Assembly: GCA_023313575.1 (NCBI GenBank)
Contig: JAJTTP010000028.1
Coordinates: 124,001 to 188,000, forward strand
DNA: 64,000 nt
Origin: Eutypella sp. D-1
Lineage: Eukaryota; Ascomycota; Sordariomycetes; Xylariales; Diatrypaceae
Direction of reading: 5' to 3'
The translations under genes and the position numbers were made by a program. Positions 1-10,887 of the stretch are shown here, piece after piece (within the stretch, counting starts at the first letter, position 1; the number at the start of each line of letters is the position of its first letter). The notes beneath the pieces were generated by a model. The model was not told the origin of the DNA. It did not search any database and saw nothing but the letters and a program-made list of their open reading frames with translations.

Positions 1-3000
1 AAAACCTTTATACGTTAAATTAGGCTTCCCCGAAAAAACCCGTTTACGTTTTTTTTAACTGGTGCATATATATTAAAAATAAAACCCGAATAACCTTTTT
101 TTTTTAATAAATCCGATATTAAAAATAAAAATAAAAGCATTCGTTAACGCTTTATTAAAAATATTAAAATAAGTTATAAAAGTTATAAATAAATTAAAAC
201 ATAACCGCGGTCGGGATGTTACCTGGTAAAATAATAACTGTAAAAAAGCCACGACGCGCTTAAAACGGGCACACCGGGAAAGTAATATAAAAAAGCAAAC
301 GTTAATTAAAGTATAAAAGAAAATAATACGGAAAGCTAAAAAATAGCATTAAAATAAATTTATCGCCGAAACTAATAATAATAAAAATATTTTTAAAATT
401 ATCGGTTAATATAAGCTTAAAAATAATTTCTGCTTATTATTAATAAAAAACGGGGATAAAATAATTACCGATACGGAAAAAAAAAATTAACTTATTACGT
501 TATAAAATATTAATCTTATAAACGGCCGGCGGGGATATTATAAACTTTTAACAGCTATTATAATTATAAAACTAAAATAAACTTAATTATAAAAGCGTTT
601 AATAAATTTATTTTAACCTTTTATAAAACCTTTAAGTATTAATAACGGAGGCGGAAAACGTATATATCCGTACCCCGTTTACGGCATTTAGTAAAAACGG
701 GTTAATAATTATATTATTATAATTAATTTAGTTAATAATCGGCGAAACAGTACGTATATTATATAAAATATACTTACGTTATAATTATTATTTATAAGTT
801 TTTAAAATAACGGAAATAATTATGTTTCTGAAAATAAATAAATTTAATTTTATTAAATTTAAATTTTAAAAATTTATATTTTTATTTTTATGCTTAAATA
901 AAAGGTTAAAAAAGTTAATAACCAGGCATATAATAATATAAACCTTACGCCATAAAATATTTTACCCGTAATAATTTAACGTGTTTTTTAAAAAATTAGT
1001 AATTAATCTAGTTATTTACGTAATTTATAACGTTAAATAAACGTTTATTTACGAAAATATCGCGTCGTTATTAATTATAAACATATTAAAAGCTTTTAAT
1101 ATTATTTTACGTAATCGCTTTATTTTCCGGTTAAAATAATAAAGATAAGATATAAAATTTATACGATAAGTGGATTTTTTTATAACGGATTAACAGGTTA
1201 TTATCTGTATAAAAAACGTTATTATCGACCCGATCCCTTTATTTTACGGTATATTATAAAGTTCCCCCATATTTTTTATCTTTTTTATACTATATATCGA
1301 GCCGGTATTACGAAAAAAATCGATATTTAACATTAGGTTCGGATATATAAACGATTTCGTTATTTTACGTATTAACCTTATAACTTATTATATAACCGCG
1401 GCATTAATTACGGACGTAAATAATGTATTTAATTAAGGAAAAAATAATGTTTTATCCTTCGATTTAATTAAATATAAACTTAAACATTTTTATAAAAATA
1501 AAACATTTAAAACCGAAACGGTTATTAATAAAACTTTTAAAGTTAAAACTTTAAAAAACTTAATCCGATAATTTAACGTTTTTTTTAATTTATAATTTAA
1601 TTTTAAGGAATACGTTATTAAATAAAGTAATAAAGCGTTATATATAATTAACCATATATAACATTTTAATAAAATCGTATACGGGTCCTTTTTAAATAAA
1701 ACCGTTAAAACTGTTAAAGTTTACGTAATACCGATCGTAATATATGCCGTAAAAACTTAATAGTTAAACTTTTAACGCCTTTTAGTTAAAAACGCGTTTA
1801 AACCGGCCGATATTAAAATAAGCCCATTTATAAACAAATTAAATAAGCTATTTAAAATCGCCGTTAAAACCGCGTTACCCGTTTAGCGTATTATTTATAC
1901 CATTATCCTTTATAAAAAATCGGGGATACCATTAATAAAAATATTTTTTAAATAAATTAAAATAAAATATTCGGTACGTTTCCGGACGTTAAATAAAAAC
2001 CACCCTGTAATTACCCGATTATTTTACTTTAAAAGAAAATAGCCGATACGCTTATAGCTAACCGATATAGCGTTAACCTGCCTTTGCCCGCTTTTTTTAA
2101 TAAAATATTAACCATTATTATTTATACCCTTTTTTGCCGATAAAAACGAAGGAATTAAAATGTATAAAAAATAATTATCCTTTTTTTTATTAATAAACCT
2201 GGTTATTTATTTTAATAGCTTTAAAGTTAACCGTATAAATTAAGGTTTTATATTTTATTAAAATAATAAACGTAAACCTTTTTATACCGTTTATAAACTT
2301 TTAACTTAAATAAAGGTTTTCGATAAAAAAATAATAACCGCGTATAAAGCGGTATAATAAGTAAAAAAAAAATAGTATAACCTTAACCCCCCGGTAACCG
2401 GTTTATACCTTTATATCGATAATATAACGGTTATTCGAAACCTATTTAATTACTTATTCGATAATTTATAAACCGATTTTTTAACTTTTTATAAAACGGT
2501 TTTCCGTATACGTTTATTTATTTCCTTTATTTAATAAGCACTGGAGTATAAAAATATTAACGGTAATAAAGCCGCGGACGTTTAAATTAAGCTTAAAATT
2601 ATTTAATACCCCGACTCCGACGGTATTATAACTTTAACCTATTTTAAACGTATTATAAAAAAAAAACGTAAACTTTTTTTTATTAAATAATAACTTCGAA
2701 ATATCCTTCCGTTATATATACGATAAAACCTCCCGTATAAAAAACTTTTCCCCGAACTTTCTTTTTTACGTTTAATATTATACCACCTTTTTATAAAACG
2801 ATCGGGCTATAATAACTTTATTAAATATTATTAACGTTTTAAATATAACGCGCTTTATTTTTACCGGTATAAAAAAAAAAACCGCCGGTTACGTTTTCGA
2901 TTATAATATTATAAAAAGTACTTTTCGCTTTTTAATTTAACCCGGTTACGAAATAACTTAATTTTTTAGCTATAAAAATTATATCGTTTTTTCCGCCTTT

Positions 3001-3375
3001 TTCGATAAGGTTAAGTTTTATTCGACGGGTTAAAAAAAGCGCGTAATAAAATATAGCAAATCTTAAAACTATTTATAACGGATAACGGGTAAAATAACCG
3101 AAATATAACGTAAAGGATTTAAAGATAATAAGGCTTTAAAAAAGGATAACTATAAGTAAATAATTAACGGAGGATTTTTTATATTAACCGTAATATGTTA
3201 ATACGGTCCGGACGGCCTTTAAAGCAGGTTAAACTTATTCCAGCCGTTCTATATATTATATAATATCGGCACCCAGTTACCTTAAGTATAACCTTATATA
3301 TAGGTTTATAAATAAATAGCCTTAGATAATATAGTCCACCCGGACGAAAAATACATTATTATTATTATCATTATC
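1..3375 (+). mobile_element. LINE copy L1 (Tad-like), RIP-mutated, enters from left edge
   Basis: The sequence aligns along its length with the LINE at 13,930-17,330 (same order of blocks, for example the AACCGGTTTATACCTTTATA block near 2,397-2,416). It carries the family 3' end, GTCCACCCGGACG followed by a CAT/TTA-rich tail, near 3,335-3,375. Around 2,410-2,425 the mutated sequence still fits a reverse-transcriptase box of the Y-x-D-D type, with the second Asp codon mutated in the way RIP would do it. The 5' part lies outside the window. No coding capacity remains. Confidence 0.8.
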
Positions 3376-3390
3376 ATTTTATAATATTTA

Positions 3391-4285
3391 AGCCATTTAA
3401 TATAATGGTTACATATTTAAGCTGCTTTTTTTATAAGAAAATAAAAAGAAAGTTCGAACTTTTTAATAATTAAAGCGGTTTTATTATTAGCCCCGTTTTT
3501 TCCCGCGGGTAATAAATCGGATTTATTTTTCGGGTCCACTTTTCCGGCCTTACCGAAACCACCCCCTTTTTTCCGGCTTTACCGGGCCGGCGTAATTAAC
3601 CGGGGTTTATTTCTTTAAATAAATTTTAATTTTCCGGCTTTTCCGGCCGGTATAAAATTAACGTAATTTTATTAATTATTATTAATTACCGATTTGTTTT
3701 TCCGGTCCGGTAACGGCTTAATTAACCGATATTTTTTATTATTACCCCGTTTTCCCCCCGTAACGGCGTTAAAGCTTTAACTTTATTACGATATCGGCTT
3801 TATTACTTAAATACGCCCGGTTTACCGGGCCGATACCTTATAATTAAGTTATAACCGCGATACGCATTTATTGTATCGCGTTATTTAACTGTAATTATTA
3901 ATTATTTATTAAAATTATACGGCCGTAAATAAAACTTTAACATATATTAATACGTAATTTTAATTTATTAACTGGCGTTAATTAATAACTTCGGCCAGTT
4001 AATACCTTAATTAAACCACCCCGTTTTATTACGATCTTTTTACGCTATTTTAATTTAATATGTGTTACCGTTATAAGCTATACGGTATTATTTAAATAGC
4101 TTTTTTTTTAATTAACCGTAATACGTTAATATAAGCTTTAGTAATTATTAATAGCTGCCGGGCTTTATTTTTACCGTTTTATATATTATATAATACGGAC
4201 TATATTAATTTATATAATAAGCTTATATTTATATGTAAATAGCTGGTTTAACTTAAACGTAAAATAAATCATCATTATTATTATT
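3391..4285 (+). mobile_element. SINE copy S1, RIP-mutated, with 15-bp target duplication
   Basis: The element opens with a mutated tRNA-like head (about 3,391-3,475), runs through a body shared with the intact SINE at 4,638-5,451, and ends with the LINE-like tail and an ATC/TTA repeat at 4,255-4,285. The 15-base word ATTTTATAATATTTA flanks it exactly at 3,376-3,390 and 4,286-4,300, a target-site duplication. It landed at the 3' tail of LINE copy L1. RIP has removed most C's, so it was present while RIP was active. Confidence 0.8.
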
Positions 4286-4300
4286 ATTTTATAATATTTA

Positions 4301-4350
4301 AAAGGTTTTTTTAAATTATTAAGTTATTTTATAAAAAGGGCGGTTATTAA
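4301..4350. other. Short unassigned AT-rich spacer
   Basis: About 50 bases between the S1 target duplication and the microsatellite tail of the next LINE. No feature recognised. Confidence 0.5.
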
Positions 4351-4637
4351 AATAATAATAATAATAATAATAATGATTTATTTTACGTCCGGGTAAACCA
4401 TATTATTTAAAGTTATTTAATTATAAGCTTATATGTAAGGCTACGTTTAAAGTAGCTGGGTGCCGATATTATATAATATATAAAACGGTTAAAATAAGCT
4501 TAAAAGGCCGTATTAATGTTACGGTTAATATGAAAAATCTTTTACTTTTTATTTATTTATAGCTATTTTCTTAAGGTTTTATTATTATTAAATCCTTTAC
4601 GTCCTTTATGTTATACCTCGGTTATTTTACCCGTTAT

Positions 4638-5451
4638 GATGATGATGATGATGATGATTTATTTTACGTCCAGGGTGGACCAGCTATCTAAGTATAGGTA
4701 CAAGCTTACCATATAAATTAGTATGGTCCGTACTGTATAGTACATGGGACGGCGGGAGTGAGGCCCGGCAGCTGCTGCCAGCTGCCAGGGCCCGTACCAG
4801 CGTGTTGCGGCTAACAAAGGAGAAGGGCTATCTAGGTAAGCCGCATAGCTTGTGGCGGCGGCACCTGCTAGATAGGTGGCGCGAGGGGAAATCGTGGCAG
4901 GGCGAGGCTTGGCACGGTGCCAGCTGGCCTGGGTCGCCAGCTGACGCCAGCTGGCAAACTGGGGTTGCGCACCAGTATATGCCAGGATCTTATTTGCGGC
5001 CGCGTGGCTCCAGCGGACAGGTGCTGGCAGCTGCGGCCAGGTGGCGCGGTACGATGGGGCGCGTATCGCGGGCGTGGCTGGGCTGCGGGGTATCGGCCCG
5101 GCGGGCCGGGCGCGCAAGGTTGGCACCGGCAACGGGCCGGCGGGCAGGGCCGATATCGCAGCGGGGTCGAGGCCTTGGCGCCGCGGGGGAGAGGCGGGGT
5201 AACGGCGGGGGCGTCGGTTAGTCGGGCCGCTGCCGGACCGGAAAAGTGGATCGGCAGCTGGCGGGTTAGTTACGCCGGCCGGAAAGGCCGGAGGGTCGGA
5301 CCCATTTCTTTAAAGGGGGGCCATTTGGTTGCCCGCGGGAAAAAACGGGGCTGGCGGCAAAACCGCCTTGGTCACCAGAGGATTTGAACCCCTTCTCCTC
5401 TTTTCCCATAGGAGGAGCAGCCTAGGTGCGTAGCCACTGCACCAGGTGGCC
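4638..5451 (-). mobile_element. SINE copy S2, tRNA-headed, GC-rich and not RIP-mutated
   Basis: Read on the minus strand, a tRNA-like head (5,451 down to about 5,374) is followed by a GC-rich body and a 3' end that matches the LINE family tail: a GGTACGG...CTATACAGTA...GTCCACC...GGACGTAAAATA series, then an ATC repeat at 4,638-4,660. The 15-base word TATTTTACCCGTTAT flanks it at 4,623-4,637 and 5,452-5,466, a target-site duplication inside RIP-mutated LINE L2. The insert keeps its C's and is strongly GC-rich while the flanks are RIP-mutated, so it arrived after the flanks were mutated or escaped RIP. Open frames of up to about 157 codons inside it reflect GC-rich composition and are not taken as genes. 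Confidence 0.85.
5380..5444 (-). promoter_or_regulatory. Internal RNA polymerase III promoter of SINE S2 (A and B boxes)
   Basis: On the minus strand, TGGTGCAGTGG (5,444-5,434) fits the A-box pattern TRGYNNARNGG and GGTTCAAATCC (5,390-5,380) fits the B-box pattern GGTTCRANNCC. Their spacing is tRNA-like with a long variable part. The terminal stems do not pair as a good acceptor stem, so this is a SINE head and not a functional tRNA gene. Mutated versions are visible at 3,391-3,475 and 30,850-30,934. Confidence 0.75.
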
Positions 5452-8400
5452 TATTTTACCCGTTATCCGGCGTGGATAGTTTTAAAATTTACCGTATTTT
5501 ATTTCGCGTTCTTTTTAATCCGATATCGAATAAGGCCTGGCTTTATTAAAAAAGGTTAAAAAAGTAAAATAACTTTTATAATTAAAAGATTAAGTTATAT
5601 TATAACCGGGTTAAATTAAAAAGTAAAAAATACTTTTTATAATATTATAATGGAAAATATAACCGGTAAACTTTTTTTCCGTACCGGTATAAATAAAATA
5701 TGTTATATTTAAAGCGTTAATAATATTTAATAAAATCGTTATAACCCGATTATTTTATAAAAAGGTAATATAATATTAAACATAAAAAAAAGAAAGTTTT
5801 AACGGTAATTTTTCATATAATAAATTTTATCGTATATATAATAAGGGGGTATTTCGAAACTATTATGCGGTAAAAAAAAGCTTACGTTTTATTTTATAAT
5901 ACGTTTAAAATAAATAAAAGTTATTATCCCAGTATTTAAGTATTAAGTACTTTTAAGCTTAATTTAAGCGTTTATAACTTTATTACCGGCGATATTTTTA
6001 TATCCCGGCGTTTATTAAATAAATATAATAAACGGCCGGATACGGGTAATTATATCGTAAAAAGTTAAAAAATTAATTTAAAAATTATCAAATAAATAAC
6101 CGAATAAATTTTATATAATTGTTATATTATTAATATAAAGGTATAAACCGGTTACCGGGGGGTCGAAATTATATTAGTTTTGTTTTACTTATTATACCGT
6201 TTTATAAACGGTTATTATTTTTTTATCGAAAACTTTTACGGAAATTAAAGGTTTATAAATAGCATGGAATTAACGGTATTTTTAATAACATATAAAACCT
6301 TAATTTATACGGTTATTTTTAAAGCTATTAAAATAAATAATTAAATCTGTTAATAAAAAAAATAACTATTCTTTATATATTTTAATACTTTTATTTTTAT
6401 CCGAAAAAAAAGGCATAAATAATAACGGTTAACGTTTTATAAACAGAAGTAAATAAAAATAAGCCGGAGTTATATCGGTAAGTTATAAACGCGTTAATTA
6501 TTTTTTTAAGTAAAATAAGCAGGTAATTATAAAATAATTTTTTTTTAATATCCGAAAACGTATTAAATATTTTAATTTAATTTACGTAAAAAATATTTTT
6601 ATTAATAATATCCCCGATTTTTTATAAAAGGTAATGGTATAAATAATACGTTAAACGGGTAACGCGGTTTTAACAGTAATTTTAAATAATTTATTTATAA
6701 ATCAGCTTATTTTAATATCGGCCGGTTTAAACGCGTTTTTAACCGATAAACGTTATAAGTTTAATTACTAAATTTCCGTAACGTACATTACGATCGGTAT
6801 TATATAAGTTTTAACGGTTTTATTTTAAAAAAAGTTATATATAACTTTATTAAAATATTATATATAATTAATTATTTTTAATAAGGCCTCGATTTTAAAA
6901 ATGCCGTTAATAATAATAATTACGTTAGTTTTAAAGGTTTTGCTTTTATGGAAATGTTTAAGCTTATATTTTATTAAATTAAAAAATAAAGCGTTATTTA
7001 TTCCTTAATTTAATACGTTATTTATATCCATAATTGAAGTAATAATTATATAAGCGGTTATTAAGTTAATGCGTAAAATAATAGTATTATCCGCATATCC
7101 GAATTTAGTATTAAATATAAATCTTTTTTATAATATTAATTTAATATATAATATAAAAAAAAATAAATGAAATAAAAACTTTTTATAGCATTTTATAAGA
7201 TAATAAAATAAACTCGATAATAATTTTTTTATATAAATAATAACCTGCTAATTCGTTATAAAAGAATCCACTTATTATATACATTTTGCATTTTATTTTT
7301 ATTATTTTAACCGAAAAATAAAACTGTTACGTAAAATAACGTTAAAAATATTCGAGATATTTATTATTAAAAATAACGTAACGTTTCCGCGAGTAAAAGT
7401 TTATTTAATATTATAAATAATATAAATAATTAAGTTAACCGTTAGTTTTTTTTTTTTTAAAAAACACCGAATTATTAGGGGTAAAATACTTTATAACGTA
7501 AAGTTTATACCGTTATACGTATAATTATTAACCTTTTATTTAAATATAAAAATAAAGATATAGGTTTTCAAAATTTAAAAATAATAAAATCGGATTTACT
7601 TATTTTCGGGAATATAATTATTTTTATTGTTTTAAAAACTTATAAATAATAATTATAACGTAAATACGTTTTATATAATATACGTACCGTTTTACCGATT
7701 ATTAATTAAATTAAGTATAATAATATAATTATTAACTTATTTTTATTAAATACCGTGAACGGGGTATAAATATATATATTTTCCGTTTTTATTATTAATA
7801 CCCGTAAATTTTATAAAAGTTTAAAATATATTTATTATATATTTTTTTAATTAAGTTTATTTTAATTTTATAATTATAATAATTATTTAAAGTTTATAAT
7901 ATTTCCGCCCGCCGTTTAAAGGATTAAGATTTCATAACGTAACAGATTAATCTTTTTTTATATCGGTAATTATTTTCTTCCCGTTTTTTATCGGTAATAA
8001 ACGGAAATTATTTTTAGATTTATATTAACCGACGATTTTAAAAATATTTTTATTATTATTAATTTTAACGATAAGTTTATTTTAATATTATTTTTTAATT
8101 TAATATACCGCTTTTTTAAGGTTTAATAAGTTTTTAAGTTTTTTTTATATCGTTTATTTAATAACCGCGGCATAAACGGGTTATAAATCTTTCGCAATTT
8201 TTATTTTATTAAATAATATTTTATTTACGGTTATATTTCGGTTTACCCGTAATCTTTATAACCCGTTTTAATATTTTTAATAAAACGTTAATAAACGTTT
8301 CCGTTTTTATTTTACAAATTAAATATGTTAAAGAAAAAAGGTTATCGGGGTTTTATTTTTAATATCAATAAATATATTAGTTAAGAAAATTTTAACCGGG

Positions 8401-8686
8401 CTTTTTCGGGGAAATTAAACCGGGTAAATAAAGGTTTTTCGGGTGGGCCTGCCGGTATTTTAGTTAATATAATATAATAATCGGAGTTTATATATGAAGT
8501 ATTATTAATTATTACCAATGCTTTTGAAATATTTAATAAAATAAAGTTTAATATATTATTTATTATATAAGTAAAATGTTTTAAATTAAAAACGTTAAAT
8601 GATTATGTTTTTATTTAATCCGTTATTTTAATGTTTAATTTTTTATAACGGCGGTAACCGGGTTATTACGTTTAATATACCGTATT

Positions 8687-10779
8687 TTCCCCCATTCTCT
8701 TCATGCTATATATCGAGCCAGTGTTACGGAAAAAACTAACACCTAACACCAGGTTTAAATATGCAAACGACATCGCTATCTTACGTACTAACCTAATAAC
8801 CTCCCATACAGCCGCAACCCTGGCCACCGACGTAAAAAACGTACTTAGCTAAGGAAAAGATAACGCCCTGTTTTTCGACCCAGCAAAATGCAAGCTTAAA
8901 CATTTCCATAAAAGCAAAACACCTAGGACTAACGCGGTTATTAACGGCACGTTTAAAATAAAAGCTTTAATAAAAACGATCCGATAACTCGGTATTTTTT
9001 TCGATTTATAATTTAATTTTAAAAAATATATTACTAAATGGAATAATAAAACGTTATAAGTAACTAATTATATATAACACCTTAATAAAATTATATACGG
9101 CTTTTTTTTAAATAAAACCGTTAAAACCGTTAAAATTTACGTAATACCGATCGTAATATACGTTATAAAAACTTAATAATTAAGCCTTTAACGCCCTTCG
9201 GTTAAAAATACGTCTAAACCGGCCGATATTAAGATAAGCCTATTTATAAACAGATTAAATAAACCATTTAAAATCGTTATTAAAACCGCGTTACCCATTT
9301 AATGCATTATTTATACCATTATCCTTTATAAAAAATCGGGGATATTTTTAACGGAAATATTTTTTACGTAAATTAAATTAAAATATTCGGTATGTTTTCG
9401 GATATTAAATAAAAATCACCCCGTAATTACCCGGCTGTTTTATTTTAAAAGAAAATAGCTAACGCGTTTATAATTAACCGATACGGCGTTAACTTACTTT
9501 CGCCCACTTTTTTTTACAAAATGCTGGCCACCGTTACTTATACCCCTTTTTTCCGATAAAAACAAAAGTATTAAAGTATATAAAAGGTGGTTATCCTCCT
9601 TTTTATTAACGGACCTGGTTATTTATTTTAATAGTTCCAGGGTCGACCGTATAAGTTAAAATTTCGTATTTTATTAAAAACGCCGTTAATTCTATGCCGC
9701 TTATAAATTATTAACTTTTATAAAAGTTTTCGATAAAGAAATAATTACCGTTTATAAAACGGCATAATAAGTAAAAAAAAACTAATACGACCTTAACCCC
9801 CGGTAACCGGTTTATACCTTTATATTAATAATACGGCGGTTATATAAAGCCTATTCGGTTACTTATCCGATAACTTTTAAACCGATTTTTTAACTTTTTA
9901 TAACATAATCGTTTATATCCGGCTATTTATTACGTTTATTTAATAAACGCCGGGATATAAAAATATTACCGGTAATAAAATTATAAACGTTTAAATTAAA
10001 CTCGGGGTTATTTAATATTTAAATACCAGGATAATAACCTTTATTTATTTTAAACGTATTATAAAAAAAAGGCGTAAACTTTTTTTTACCGAATAATAGC
10101 TCCGAAATACCCCCCTGTTATATATACGATAAAACCTCCCGTACGAAAAATTTTCCCCCGAGCTTTTTTTTTTACGTTTAATATTATATTACTTTTTTAT
10201 AAAACGATTAAATTATAACGATTTTACCGAATACTATTAACGTTTTAAACATAATACGTTTTGCTTTTACCGGTATAGAAAAAAAAACCGCCGGTTATGT
10301 TTTCGATTATAATATTATAAAGGGTATTTTTTACTTTTTAATTTAACCCGGTTACGAAACGATTTAATTTTTTAATTATAAAAGCCATTTTATTTTTTTA
10401 ACTTTCCTTAATAAGGTTAAGTTTTATTCGATAGCGGATTAAAAATTAAGCGCGTAATAAAATACGGCAAGTTTTAAAATTATTTATAACAAGTAACGGG
10501 TAAAATAGCTAAAATATGATTTAAAAGATTCGGAGATAAATAATAAGGTTTTGGCTAAAAAATAGCAATAAATAAATAATTAGCGGAGGATTTTTTATGT
10601 TAACCGTAATACGTTAATACGGCTTGTTTTTAAACAGACTTATTCCAGCCGTTCCATATATTATATAATATCGGCATTTAATTACTTTAGGTATAACCTT
10701 ATATGTAGGCCTATAAACGTAAATTAGCTTTAAATAGCATGGTCCACCCGGACGTAAAATTCATCATCATTATCATTAT
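8687..10779 (+). mobile_element. LINE copy L3, 5'-truncated, RIP-mutated, 14-bp target duplication
   Basis: It starts abruptly inside the family consensus (the block TATATATCGAGCC near 8,704, also at 1,289 and 15,233 in other copies) and runs to the family 3' end and CATCATCATTATCATT tail at 10,745-10,779. TAATATACCGTATT is duplicated exactly at 8,673-8,686 and 10,780-10,793. Abrupt 5' truncation with a complete 3' end is the hallmark of target-primed reverse transcription. The first about 250 bases keep more C's than the rest, so mutation is uneven along the copy. The reverse-transcriptase box remnant is near 9,821-9,832. Confidence 0.85.
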
Positions 10780-10887
10780 TAATATACCGTATTAAAGTTT
10801 TTCTTTATACCGTTTATTAAATAATTTTTATTACGTAAACGTTTAAAAAAATAAAAAGCTATAACTATATAACTTAAAAGTTAAAGT
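10780..10887 (-). mobile_element. LINE copy L2, middle fragment between L3 and L4
   Basis: Short continuation of L2 between two later insertions. Its left end is the second copy of the L3 target duplication, and its right end (TTAAAAGTTAAAGT, 10,874-10,887) is the first copy of the L4 target duplication. Sequence between them matches LINE copy L7 at about 25,570-25,740. Confidence 0.75.

Larger units (their letters stand above)
4351..8686 (-). mobile_element. LINE copy L2, 3' half (minus strand), RIP-mutated, interrupted by SINE S2 and LINE L3
   Basis: It begins on the left with the reversed LINE tail (AATAATAATGATTTATTTTACGTCC-type sequence near 4,355-4,390) and continues through the reverse-transcriptase region in reverse order. 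SINE S2 splits it at 4,638-5,451 and LINE L3 splits it at 8,687. The word TAATATACCGTATT at 8,673-8,686 is repeated at 10,780-10,793 on the other side of L3, so L2 is older than L3. Further parts of the same L2 lie at 10,780-10,887 and 17,329-18,640. No open frame remains. Confidence 0.8.

Noticed and set aside
4659..5387. Three overlapping open frames of 139-157 codons in GC-rich DNA
   Set aside because: They lie wholly inside SINE S2, on both strands, with Ala/Arg/Gly/Pro-rich composition expected from GC-rich repeats; mutated sister copies show no conserved frame.
5374..5451. A functional tRNA gene
   Set aside because: A and B boxes are present, but the acceptor stem does not pair, the sequence continues directly into the SINE body, and copies recur in other SINEs.
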